The translations under genes and the position numbers were made by a program. From Acidobacteriota bacterium (GTDB lineage: Bacteria > Acidobacteriota > Terriglobia > Terriglobales > SCQP01): a stretch of DNA of 64,000 bases. The notes beneath the pieces are model-generated. The model did not search any database. It was not told where the DNA came from and was given only the letters and a program-made list of their open reading frames with translations. Shown piece by piece: positions 52,355 to 60,276 of the stretch (position 1 is its first letter; the number at the start of each line of letters is the position of its first letter). The stretch spans positions 124,001 through 188,000 of the forward strand of contig JAJYIU010000001.1 of assembly GCA_021789895.1 (NCBI GenBank), in the 5' to 3' direction.

Positions 52355-52410
52355 CACAATGACGCGCCGGCGGGGCGAGCCGGCCCGGGCGCGGCCACGC
52401 GCGCCGCGAT

Positions 52411-52487
52411 GGTGAGTGTAGCTCAGCTGGTAGAGCGCTGGATTGTGGCTCCAGTGGCCGAGGGTTCGACCCCCTCCACTCACCCCA
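52411..52487 (+). tRNA. tRNA-His (anticodon GTG)
   Basis: Complete cloverleaf: acceptor GTGAGTG pairs with CACTCAC, with the extra 5' G (G-1) opposite C73 that is special to tRNA-His. The anticodon stem CTGGA/TCCAG holds TTGTGGC with GTG at 52445-52447. The T arm is GAGGG-TTCGACC-CCCTC, and CCA is encoded (52485-52487). Its 3' half is the attachment site of the neighbouring element. Confidence 0.96.
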
Positions 52488-52729
52488 AGCTAAATCACTG
52501 ATTTCAATTAATTTATCGTTGAAAAACGCGAAGGCAAGAAGCCAGAATTTTGATCTGGTGCCGGCACGTTTCCAGGAATGGGCGTTAATGTCTCAACCGC
52601 GGCCAATTCATGCTCCGACGAGAGATGGGCGTAGCGCCCGATGGTCGCAATGCGTCGATGCCCCCATCCGACGCTGGACGGTTCGCAAACCCACACCAGC
52701 CATGACCAGGCGAGAGGCGAAGGTGTGCA
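52440..52729. repeat. Direct repeat, copy 1: tRNA-His 3' half plus integrase tail
   Basis: About 290 bp nearly identical to 56638-56926, starting inside the anticodon stem of the tRNA gene and running through the 3' end of a leftward integrase remnant. This is the attL-like end of a former integrative element (inference). Confidence 0.85.
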
Positions 52730-52839
52730 AGCACCACCCGCGCCAGGCTGTTTAGCGGAACATGCCGAGCCTCGCCATGTTTATTTCTCGGAATCGTCAA
52801 AATGCGCCGGCGCCAACTCCGTGCGGATTGAAGTCGCAC
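52508..52839 (-). pseudogene. Tyrosine recombinase (integrase) remnant 1
   Basis: Minus-strand fragments match the C-terminal half of a phage-type integrase: LTIPRNKHGEARHVPLN, then HTFASRLVMAGVGLRTVQRR, then, in another frame, GRYAHLSSEHELAAVE with the catalytic Tyr. The WHxLRH part that should precede HTFAS is deleted, and a run of five Gs (ATGGGGGCATC on the minus strand) breaks the frame. The 5' half is missing. Confidence 0.8.
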
Positions 52840-52909
52840 GCCAGCAGGCCGCAGTGTACGCGTGCTCTACGAGGACCGCGCCGTCACCCGCCTGGGTGAA
52901 GATGTCTTC

Positions 52910-52934
52910 CCGGCTAACCCTAGCCGGTTTTTTT
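52910..52934 (+). terminator. Intrinsic terminator beside the integrase remnant
   Basis: CCGGCTA-ACCC-TAGCCGG with seven Ts (52928-52934). It follows an open stretch reading RVLYEDRAVTRLGEDV and ending SFA-stop at about 52960, probably the tail of another lost gene. Confidence 0.65.
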
Positions 52935-52960
52935 ACCTTCAAGGCAAATCGTTCGCATAG

Positions 52961-53053
52961 CAAGTCCTGAGGTTATGAAGTCCTGCAAATCGCCTGTATG
53001 CCGTGTTTTTGCTGCGTTTTCACGGCAGGACTTCGGCAGGACTTTAGGACTTG
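52961..53053. repeat. Cluster of five AAGTCCTG-type repeats
   Basis: CAAGTCCT (52961-52968), GAAGTCCTGC (52977-52986), then inverted GCAGGACTTC (53025-53034), GGCAGGACTT (53035-53044) and AGGACTTG (53046-53053). The outer and inner pairs form nested perfect inverted repeats around a 40-bp centre. It could be arm-type binding sites of the old integrase or a replication or transfer site. Confidence 0.6.
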
Positions 53054-53231
53054 ACCATGACATCGCCGTCCAATGTCCTGGCTGCACTAATGCTGGATTT
53101 TAATTTATACGACCACTAGCCTGCATCATGCTGCCGCCCTCACTTTTGACCCAGAAAATGCTGGGGAATTGGTGGCTCGTCCCGCTTCTCCCGCCTTACC
53201 TATTGCCATCCCATACAACTCGTGTCATGCT

Positions 53232-53248
53232 CTATGTGTATCCCATAG
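53232..53248. promoter_or_regulatory. Inverted repeat upstream of the PadR gene
   Basis: CTATG-N7-CATAG, 13 bp before the PadR start; a plausible autoregulatory PadR operator, by position only. Confidence 0.4.
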
Positions 53249-53261
53249 AAGGATGGCAAGC

Positions 53262-53609
53262 ATGGCCGGTCGGAACGACAAGCACGAAATCTGGCAGGGC
53301 ACGCTGGTGCTGATGGTGCTCAAGACGTTGGAGACCATGGGGGCGCAGCATGGCTACGGTATCGCGCGGCGCATCGAGCAGGTTAGCGGACAGAAGCTGC
53401 TGGTCAACTACGGTACGCTATACCCGGCGCTGATCAAGCTGGAGCAGGAAGGCTATATCAGAAGCGAATGGGGCAACACGGAAAACAACCGCCGCGCCAG
53501 GTATTACCGTCTCACATCCGCCGGGCGCAAGCTACTGGCGGCGGAAGCGCGCGCCTGGAAGCGCGCCCATGACCTGCTCGCCCGCTTCTGGCGCCCGCAG
53601 GAGCCGTAA
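53262..53609 (+). CDS. PadR-family transcriptional regulator
   Basis: Winged-helix regulator of 115 residues. ATG 53262 (MAGRNDKHEIWQGTLVLMVL) is preferred, with GAAGG upstream. The core GYGIARRIEQVSGQKLLVNY and GTLYPALIKLEQEGYIRSEW is typical PadR, followed by a short C-terminal helix. Five bases separate its stop from the permease start, a classic PadR-permease pair in Acidobacteriota. It lies inside the tRNA-His element. Confidence 0.92.
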   Translation: MAGRNDKHEIWQGTLVLMVLKTLETMGAQHGYGIARRIEQVSGQKLLVNYGTLYPALIKLEQEGYIRSEWGNTENNRRARYYRLTSAGRKLLAAEARAWKRAHDLLARFWRPQEP

Positions 53610-53614
53610 ATGCC

Positions 53615-56272
53615 ATGTATCTCGCAGGGCCAATTCGGCGGACGCTAGCGCGGTTCGGCGAGCTGTTTTATCATGGGCGGCGCGAGCGCGAGCTGGCCGA
53701 AGAGCTGGAAAGCCATCTGGCGCTGCAGGCGGCGGAGTACGAGCGCGCCGGCTTGCCGCCGGCAGAAGCGCGACGGCGGGCGCGGCTCAGGCTGGGTGGC
53801 CTGGATGCCGCCGCCGAGGCCTGCCGCGACCGCCGCGGCTTGCGCTGGCTCGACGAGTTGGCGCAAGATCTGCGCTTCGGCCTGCGCCAGATGCGCCGCA
53901 GCCCCGGCTTCGCCGTGATTGTGATCTTAACGTTGGCCCTGGGGATCGGCGCCAATACCGCCATCTTCAACTTGGTCGAAGCGGTGCTGCTGCGGCCGCT
54001 GCCTTTTCCACATGCGCGCCGGCTGGTCGTCGTGTACGAATCGAACGCGCGCATGCCCATGGATGGTTTTTCCTACCCGGTTTTCGATGCCTTGCGGCGC
54101 CAGAGCTCGAGCTTCAGCGCCATGGCAGGCTTCAGCATGCATGCCCTGACGTTGACCGGCGCCGGTGAACCGGCGGACGTGCCAACCATGGCGACCACGC
54201 CGGCATTTTTCCAAACCTTGGAAGTTCATGCCCTCGCCGGACGCGGGCTCGATGCGCGGGATGGCGTGCGCGGGGCGGCGCCGGTGGCGGTCATCAGTGC
54301 GCGGCTGTGGCGGCGGCGCTTTGGCGCCGATCCGAAGCTGATCGGACACGCCATCGAACTGGACCGGCGGCCCTTTACCTTGGTGGGCATCATGCCCGCC
54401 GGTTTTCGCTTCCCGCTCAGCGTCCGCTCGGCCGAGATCTGGATTCCCCTGCCGCAAGACCCTTTTTTCGGCGGCTTAATGCAAAACTCCGGTGGGCACT
54501 TTCTGACGGTTATCGCCCGGCGGCGGGCGGGAATCTCGCCGCCGCGGGCGGAAGCCGCGCTGCGGTTGGATTGGACGCGGCTGGCCCGGCAGACGCTCTC
54601 CGGCGTTGCCGGTTGGTCGCCGAAACTGATGCCGCTGCATCGGATGGTGGTGGCGCGGGCGCGTCGGGGGCTGCTGCTGTTGCTGGGCGCTGCGGGATTG
54701 TTGTTACTGCTGGCTTGTGTCAATCTGACCAACCTGTTGCTGGCGCGCGCCACTGCGCGCGGACGCGAGATGGCGCTGCGCATGGCGCTCGGCGCGTCCT
54801 CGACCCGCCTCCTGCGCCAACTATTGACCGAGAGTGGCTTGCTGGCCGTACTGGGCTGCGTGGCTGGTGTGCTGCTGGCGGCATGGAGCGAGCCGGCTTT
54901 GAAACTCCTGGCGCCAGCCGGCTGGCAAGGCGACGCCGGCCTATCGCCGGAGGTGCTGGCGTTCGCGGCGGTAATCTCGGCCGTGACTTGCCTGCTGTTT
55001 GGGCTGGCGCCCGCTTTCGCTGCCGTCCGCGGGCGGGTGAATCAATCCTTGCAGGCAAATTCCGCCCGCGCCGGCGAATCGCGCCGCGCTGGGCGCCTGC
55101 GCGGCATGCTGGCTGCCGGAGAGATTGCGCTGGCGCTGGTGTTGCTGGCGGCCGCCGGGCTGCTGTTGCGCAGCCTGGCGGACTTGTATGCGGTCACCCC
55201 CGGCTTTCAGCCACGGCAGCTCATGACGGCGGAAGTTTCCTTGCCGCGCTATGTTTATTCCACCCCACAGCAGTGGCGGGCGTTTGCCCAGACCGCGCTC
55301 AGTCGTTTGCGGCATCAGCCGGGTATGCGCCAAACTGCGTGGGCCGCACCTCTTCCTCTCGACGAAGGTATCATTAAACTGCCGTTTTCTATTCCCGGTG
55401 CGCCTTCCCCAGCGCCCGGTGCTACTCGCCTGGCCGATTACGTCACCGCCAGTTCTAATTACTTTCGTGTGATGCGCATCCCGCTGTTGGCCGGACGTGT
55501 CTTCCATCGCCGCGACCGCGCCACCGCCCCGCCCGTGGCGATCATCAGCCAAAGCTTTGCCCGGCGCTACTTTCCTGGAATCAATTCTGTCGGCCGAAGT
55601 TTGATCTTTGGCTTTCCGCCCCATAGCGGCGTGCTGCGCAAGATTGTCGGCGTCGTGGGCGACGTGCGCGATGTCGCCTTGGCGCGGAGCCCGGCGCCGA
55701 TGATGTATGTGCCTTTTGCGCAGGCGCCGATCTGGGGCGGTCAGATTGTTACCCGCACCGCATTGCCCCCCGCGGTTGCCGCACGGGCAATTCGCCGTAC
55801 CATCGTTGGCATTGATAATCGCCTCCCGGTCACCTCTGTGCAAACCTTGCCGCAGGCGATACGGGCTTCGATTGCGCAGCCGCGGCTGCGCGCCGGGCTG
55901 GTGGCGCTGTTTGGCGTAGCGGCGCTGCTGTTGGCGCTGGTAGGCATATTTGGGGTGATTTCCTGTTCGGTGGCGCAGCGTACGCAGGAAATTGGCGTCC
56001 GGATGGCGTTGGGCTCGACCCCGCGCCGGGTGGCTCTGCAGATACTGTGCGAGACGGCTCGGCTGGCCGCGGCCGGCGTGGCGGTGGGCTTGCCGGCGGC
56101 TTGGCTGTTGTCGCGCGGGCTGAGCTCTTTGCTGTATGGGGTGCGGCCGGGCGATCCGCTGACCTATGGTGCCGTCGTTGGCTTGCTGCTGCTCATGTCC
56201 TTACTGGCCGCCTGGATGCCCGCGCGACGGGCGGCGCGCGTTGATCCCGTATTAGCATTGCGCCAGGAGTAG
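53615..56272 (+). CDS. Orphan MacB/FtsX-like permease, acidobacterial duplicated type
   Basis: Inner-membrane protein of 885 residues. An N-terminal basic amphipathic region (RERELAEELESHLALQAAEY) is followed by the first MacB-type core: LAQDLRFGLRQMRRSPGF, LALGIGANTAIFNLVEAVLL, then a periplasmic domain. TM helices appear around residues 350-400 (LLLLLGAAGLLLLLACVNLTNLLLAR in two runs). The second half ends with RRVALQILCETARLAAAGV, helices and a short DPVLALRQE tail. No ATPase gene is near, as for other orphan duplicated permeases. Substrate unknown. Downstream of padR. Confidence 0.9.
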   Translation: MYLAGPIRRTLARFGELFYHGRRERELAEELESHLALQAAEYERAGLPPAEARRRARLRLGGLDAAAEACRDRRGLRWLDELAQDLRFGLRQMRRSPGFAVIVILTLALGIGANTAIFNLVEAVLLRPLPFPHARRLVVVYESNARMPMDGFSYPVFDALRRQSSSFSAMAGFSMHALTLTGAGEPADVPTMATTPAFFQTLEVHALAGRGLDARDGVRGAAPVAVISARLWRRRFGADPKLIGHAIELDRRPFTLVGIMPAGFRFPLSVRSAEIWIPLPQDPFFGGLMQNSGGHFLTVIARRRAGISPPRAEAALRLDWTRLARQTLSGVAGWSPKLMPLHRMVVARARRGLLLLLGAAGLLLLLACVNLTNLLLARATARGREMALRMALGASSTRLLRQLLTESGLLAVLGCVAGVLLAAWSEPALKLLAPAGWQGDAGLSPEVLAFAAVISAVTCLLFGLAPAFAAVRGRVNQSLQANSARAGESRRAGRLRGMLAAGEIALALVLLAAAGLLLRSLADLYAVTPGFQPRQLMTAEVSLPRYVYSTPQQWRAFAQTALSRLRHQPGMRQTAWAAPLPLDEGIIKLPFSIPGAPSPAPGATRLADYVTASSNYFRVMRIPLLAGRVFHRRDRATAPPVAIISQSFARRYFPGINSVGRSLIFGFPPHSGVLRKIVGVVGDVRDVALARSPAPMMYVPFAQAPIWGGQIVTRTALPPAVAARAIRRTIVGIDNRLPVTSVQTLPQAIRASIAQPRLRAGLVALFGVAALLLALVGIFGVISCSVAQRTQEIGVRMALGSTPRRVALQILCETARLAAAGVAVGLPAAWLLSRGLSSLLYGVRPGDPLTYGAVVGLLLLMSLLAAWMPARRAARVDPVLALRQE

Positions 56273-56637
56273 CCATATCGGCCGCCCATAATTCACCGCC
56301 TCGCCGGCGCCGGCCAGCCAGGCATCGGGGCCGCCGAGTTCGGTAGAAGCTGGTGGGGCGTTGGTCGAAGGCGAACTCCCGCTCTTCCCACGGCAGCGCG
56401 CCGCGCATCGGCATCTCGACCTCCAGCCAGCGCGCGGCAGCAGTCCAGCCGGATGAGGGGCGAATTCTAAGCTTTGCGGCGCAAAGTGGTGCCGGTTCTG
56501 GTGCCGGTTGAGATTCGAAAATGGCACGGAGGAGTGCGAAGCGGTGCGAGCTGTAAATCAATTGTAGGTGATTGATATTATTGAGCTTATTCGTATTGAT
56601 GCGGGGTAGTGCTAGATTGTGCTAAAGTGCCCATTTG
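56273..56637. other. Intergenic region between permease and second repeat
   Basis: 365 bp without a clear gene. On the minus strand, fragments of two frames (for example EVEMPMRGALPWEEREFAFDQ, then LGGPDAWLAGAGEAVNYG) may be a decayed gene; I do not recognise it. Confidence 0.4.
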
Positions 56638-56926
56638 GGATTGTGGCACCAGTGGCCGAGGGTTCGAACCCCTCCACTCACCCCAAGCTAAATCACTGAT
56701 TTCAATTAATTTATCGTTGAAAACCGCGAAAGCATGAAGCCGGAATTTTGATCTGGTGCCGGCACGTTTCCAGGCATTGGCGTTAATTTCTCAACCGCGG
56801 CCATTTCATGCTCCGGCGAGAGATGGGCGTAGCGCCCGGTGGTCGTAATGCGTTGATGCCCCCATCCGACGCTGGACGGTTCGCAAACCCACACCAGCCA
56901 TAACTCGGCGTAGGCGAAAGTGTGCC
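56638..56926. repeat. Direct repeat, copy 2: tRNA-His 3' fragment plus integrase tail
   Basis: Starts GGATTGTGGC, includes the T arm and CACTCACCCCA end of tRNA-His but not the 5' half, then the same integrase tail as copy 1. It is the attR-like end of the element or attL of a second one. Confidence 0.85.
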
Positions 56927-57060
56927 GCAGGCAATGCCAGGTGAAATCTTTGATACCAGCTTCGCGGCAGGAGCCTTGGTCCATCGCAGGCTGAATTGTT
57001 CGGACCGCCGAATGCCGACATTACTGCGCGCGATTGAAGTGGCCGGAGAGGCGGCATCGA
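56706..57060 (-). pseudogene. Tyrosine recombinase (integrase) remnant 2
   Basis: Minus-strand pieces: GIRRSEQFSLRW (box I Arg) near 57000, then DFTWHCLRHTFA (box II HxxR) and GRYAHLSPEHEMAAVE (Tyr box). The stretch between box I and box II is shortened, and compensating one-base changes scramble the residues between LRHTFA and GHQRIT. Keeps the same G5 run as copy 1. Inactive. Confidence 0.8.
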
Positions 57061-57116
57061 AGATCAGCGATGAGACGCGTAGAAAATATTTCCATGTGGC
57101 TACAGTTCACGACGCC

Positions 57117-58325
57117 TTAGCCGCCGGCGGTGCGCGCGGGTTCGGTTGGGCGGCGACCGGCGACCAGTGTGACTTGCATGTCGTGAGCCTGGCGCACGAT
57201 CGTTTCCGCCAGGCTGGCCGGCGACCAGGGCCATCGTCGCGGAAGCGAGGGCTTGGAGACAAAAATCTGGGTGATGCGTTGGCGGCGGGCGAAGGCGACG
57301 ACCGCCGCGGCAGTGTCCGGCTCGTTCAGACGGAACGTTTCCAGATGCAAGTCGCGGGCAAAGGACAGGTGCTTTTCAAGGCGCTCGCGGGCGGCAGCGA
57401 CGGTCTCGGCGCTCACGGCGACCGCCATGCAGGGAGCCTGAAGATGGTCGGCGACGCGGCGGGCGCGGCGAATGACGGCCACCGTCCCCGGGTCCTCGGT
57501 CAGGACCACCAGAATGCGCTCTTCGCCGGGGCGCTGCCCCGGAGCGGTATCGCCCGGCTGCCGAATCTCGACCTCGTGCGCGGTCTGGCGCAGCGCGAAC
57601 TCGCGCAGGGTCACCAGGGTGGGTTCCTTAAAGAATTTCCGCATGGCCAACTCGGCGCGGTCCTTGGGATAGACCACGCCCCGCGCCAGACGGTTGAGTA
57701 GCGCCTCCGGGGTGACGTCCACCATTACCACTTCATCCGCGCGGCCAATCACCCAATCGGGAATCGTCTCGCGCACGCGAATGCCGCTGACCTGGAAGAC
57801 CTCGTCGTTCAGGCTTTCCAGGTGCTGCACATTCATGGTGGTCAGCACGTTGATGCCGGTTTCCAGCAAGCCAAGTACGTCCTGCCAGCGTTTTTCTCTC
57901 GGGCTGCCGGGGATGTTGGTATGGGCGAACTCATCCACCATGCAGATTTCCGGACGGCGGCGCACGATCGCCTCCGTATCCATTTCACGAAAGGCAACGC
58001 CGCGATAGATGATTTCGCGGTTGGGCACGAACTCGAGTCCCTCGGTAAGGGCGATGGTAGCCGGCCGCGCGTGCGGCTCGAAATAACCGATCACAACATC
58101 GTGGCCTTGTGCCCGGAGCGCATGCCCGTCGGTCAACATCTGGAAGGTTTTGCCGGTGCCGGCGGCGTAGCCGAGGTAAACGCGCAGGCGCCCGCGCGCC
58201 AGCGGCAGCATCTTGGACGGCGAGACCTCGCGGCTCGCCGGCTGCGCCAGCTCGCCCCCAGCGAGGCGGTCCGATTCGCCGTTCGGAATCGCGTCCGGGC
58301 CGGCGGCTTGCGGTTGTGGTTTCAC
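57117..58325 (-). CDS. KdpD-like sensor without histidine kinase domain, copy 1
   Basis: Protein of 402 residues. The N-terminal KdpD domain has Walker A GYAAGTGKT (residues 52-60) and Walker B VDEFAHTNIPGS, with the VLTTMNVQHLESLND block intact. A C-terminal universal-stress-protein fold (ILVVLTEDPGTVAVIRRARR to the end) follows. KdpD normally continues with four helices and a kinase; both are missing here. GTG 58325 overlaps the stop of copy 2 (GTGA). Probably senses K+ or nucleotide status and regulates KdpFABC or a partner, but no response regulator is in the window. Confidence 0.9.
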   Translation of the reverse strand: MKPQPQAAGPDAIPNGESDRLAGGELAQPASREVSPSKMLPLARGRLRVYLGYAAGTGKTFQMLTDGHALRAQGHDVVIGYFEPHARPATIALTEGLEFVPNREIIYRGVAFREMDTEAIVRRRPEICMVDEFAHTNIPGSPREKRWQDVLGLLETGINVLTTMNVQHLESLNDEVFQVSGIRVRETIPDWVIGRADEVVMVDVTPEALLNRLARGVVYPKDRAELAMRKFFKEPTLVTLREFALRQTAHEVEIRQPGDTAPGQRPGEERILVVLTEDPGTVAVIRRARRVADHLQAPCMAVAVSAETVAAARERLEKHLSFARDLHLETFRLNEPDTAAAVVAFARRQRITQIFVSKPSLPRRWPWSPASLAETIVRQAHDMQVTLVAGRRPTEPARTAGG

Positions 58326-59359
58326 TGGGGAAATACTCTCACATCGACGCTTCCGGAACGGCGTATGAGCTTATCCACGAAGGAACCGCCGAAGCGGGAG
58401 CCGAGCCAGCCCGGGTGGCGGCCGTGGCCCACGAATATCTGGGTCACGCCACGCTCGCGGGCAAAATGCAAAATCGCCTCCACCGCATCCTCGCCGTCAA
58501 GGATGGAGACTTGGGCACCCTGCTCGCGGGCCAGATCGAGGTAATGCGTCACCCGCGTCTGGTCCTCGGGGGAAATCTCGCTCTGCTGCACGTACGCCGC
58601 CAGCAACTCCCCGTGAAAGCGCTCCGCGTTGCGGCGACCGCTGGCGATCATGCGCAGCGCGTTCGAATGCGGGGTGATGCAGACCAGGATACGCTCGTGG
58701 GCGCTCCACGGCGGGCGCAAGCCGTGGTTCTCGAGGTAGCGTTCCAGTTGCGAATCCACCACGTCGGCGGTGAGCAGCAGAGCCATTTCCCGCAAGGTCG
58801 AGAGCCGCAGGTTCAGTTCTTCCTCGCTCATGCCCGTTTTTTGCATCAGCGGCGGATTCGCCGTGGCGTCCACGATCTCGATGTTATCGGCGGTCCGCAG
58901 GAAGGCTTCGGGAATCGTTTCGGCGGCGCGTTTACCAGTCAAGCGTTCCAAATCTTCCTGCCGCTCGGCCACATACTGCAAATTCACCGTGCCCAGCACG
59001 TTAATCCCCGCCTGCAGGATTTCCTCGACGTCTTCCCAGCGCTGCGCGTGGGGGCAGCCGGGAGGATTGTCGTAAGCCAGCCCGTCCACCAGGCATACCC
59101 GCGGGTGGCGCGCCAGCACCCGGGGCACATCAATGCAGCCGCGGCCCTGGATGCGCAGCATCGGGATCAACTCACAGCCCGCCAGCAGATTTTCGGTATC
59201 CGGGGTGTTGTAATCCTGCACCGCAGCGACGACTACGTCCTGGCCGCGCTCGCGGCGCCGGCGCCCTTCGTCGAGCATGCGAAAGGATTTGCCCGCTCCC
59301 GGGGCGTAACCGAGGAAGACCTTGAGCCGGCCGCGGCCATGGGCGGAGGCATGCATCAT
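58322..59359 (-). CDS. KdpD-like sensor without histidine kinase domain, copy 2
   Basis: Protein of 345 residues and paralogue of the next gene. Walker A GYAPGAGKS is at residues 17-25. The Walker B region reads VDGLAYDNPPGC, so the Glu and His of the usual DELAHTN are lost; NVLGTVNLQYVAERQEDL replaces the usual NVQHLES. A universal-stress-like domain follows (RILVCITPHSNALRMI). It may bind nucleotide without efficient hydrolysis. ATG 59359 overlaps the stop of the small membrane protein (ATGA), and its stop overlaps copy 1, so all are coupled. Confidence 0.88.
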   Translation of the reverse strand: MMHASAHGRGRLKVFLGYAPGAGKSFRMLDEGRRRRERGQDVVVAAVQDYNTPDTENLLAGCELIPMLRIQGRGCIDVPRVLARHPRVCLVDGLAYDNPPGCPHAQRWEDVEEILQAGINVLGTVNLQYVAERQEDLERLTGKRAAETIPEAFLRTADNIEIVDATANPPLMQKTGMSEEELNLRLSTLREMALLLTADVVDSQLERYLENHGLRPPWSAHERILVCITPHSNALRMIASGRRNAERFHGELLAAYVQQSEISPEDQTRVTHYLDLAREQGAQVSILDGEDAVEAILHFARERGVTQIFVGHGRHPGWLGSRFGGSFVDKLIRRSGSVDVRVFPQ

Positions 59360-59607
59360 GAGCCGGCCTCGCCAACGCCGGTGAAGCGGCCGGCGGCTCG
59401 AATCCGTTTCCAGCGGCGCAGCGCCACCAGCGTCCAGATCGCCTCGGCGCCGCCGAAAGGCCAAGCGCCCTGCCGGAAGCCGTAGATCGAGCTAAGCACG
59501 CAAGCCCCGGCAAACGCCAGCACGTAAGCGGGGCCCCGTTCTTCCAAGGCATAGCAAAGCAGCATGGCGCAGACGCTAAATAACCCGAAGGCGGAGAGAA
59601 AACTCAT
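59356..59607 (-). CDS. Small membrane protein in the kdp operon
   Basis: 83 residues. ATG 59607 follows an AAGGA ten bases upstream. Two hydrophobic helices (LSAFGLFSVCAMLLCYAL and YVLAFAGACVLSSIYGFRQ) and a C-terminal WTLVALRRWKR basic end are visible. It lies between kdpC and the KdpD-like genes, overlapping the latter. Not KdpF by length or sequence; function unknown. Confidence 0.7.
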   Translation of the reverse strand: MSFLSAFGLFSVCAMLLCYALEERGPAYVLAFAGACVLSSIYGFRQGAWPFGGAEAIWTLVALRRWKRIRAAGRFTGVGEAGS

Positions 59608-59668
59608 CCAGCTATTTTCCTTTATTTCCGGCGGCGCCCGGCCATGCGGAGGCCCAGTCCCTGAACGC

Positions 59669-60256
59669 TTAACGTGAAACTTTGACCGGGTAAGCGGCAT
59701 CCAGCGCCAGGTTCAGCAAGAGCACATTTACCCGAGGCTCGCCCAAGAAGCCTCCCCAAGGCAGCGCGGCATGCGCATGAATGAACTGCCGCAAGCGAGC
59801 CAGAGCGATGCCGCGGGCTTTGGCCACGCGCGGCGCTTCGGCGTAGGCGGAAGCGAGGCTGATATCCGGATCCAGGCCGCTGCCGGAAGCCGTCAGCAGA
59901 TCGGCCGGAATGGCGCCGTGATCATCCGGATTATGGTTGCGGAAGCGAGCGACCGCGGCTTTCACGCGCAGCACCAGGTTCCGGCTGGTCGGCCCCAGAT
60001 TGGAGCCGCCGGAGGCCGCGGCATCGTAGCCGTTGCCGGCCGCGGAGGGGCGCGGATGAAAATAGCCGGGCTGGGTAAAACGCTGCCCGATCAGCGCCGA
60101 ACCCACCACCCGGCCGTGGACCCGAATCAGGCTGCCGTTGGCTTGGTAGGGAAAGAACAACTGGCACAATCCGGTCACCAGCGGCGGATAGATCAAGCCG
60201 GTCAGGAGGGTGAAGACCAGGGTGATGCGAAAGGCGGGAATGATCTGTCGCCACAT
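59669..60256 (-). CDS. kdpC: Potassium-transporting ATPase KdpC subunit
   Basis: 195 residues: one N-terminal helix (FRITLVFTLLTGLIYPPLVTG) and the typical periplasmic KdpC domain with FHPRPSAAGNGYDAAASGGS, GPTSRNL, SGSGLDPDIS and the terminal LLLNLALDA. It stabilises KdpAB and enhances ATP affinity. It begins 20 bp after the kdpB stop. Confidence 0.95.
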   Translation of the reverse strand: MWRQIIPAFRITLVFTLLTGLIYPPLVTGLCQLFFPYQANGSLIRVHGRVVGSALIGQRFTQPGYFHPRPSAAGNGYDAAASGGSNLGPTSRNLVLRVKAAVARFRNHNPDDHGAIPADLLTASGSGLDPDISLASAYAEAPRVAKARGIALARLRQFIHAHAALPWGGFLGEPRVNVLLLNLALDAAYPVKVSR

Positions 60257-60276
60257 GACGAATGTTCCTCCGCCGG

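Noticed and set aside
52781-52963. 60-codon minus-strand frame between integrase remnant and repeat array
   Set aside because: It is antisense to a stretch that looks more like the tail of a lost gene on the plus strand, and has no ribosome-binding site.
52961-53053. Repeat cluster as a CRISPR array
   Set aside because: Units are only 8-10 bases, in both orientations and with uneven spacing, and no cas genes are near.
56193-56561. 122-codon minus-strand frame after the permease gene
   Set aside because: It overlaps the permease 3' end, shows frame breaks and no recognisable domain; noted only as a possible decayed fragment.
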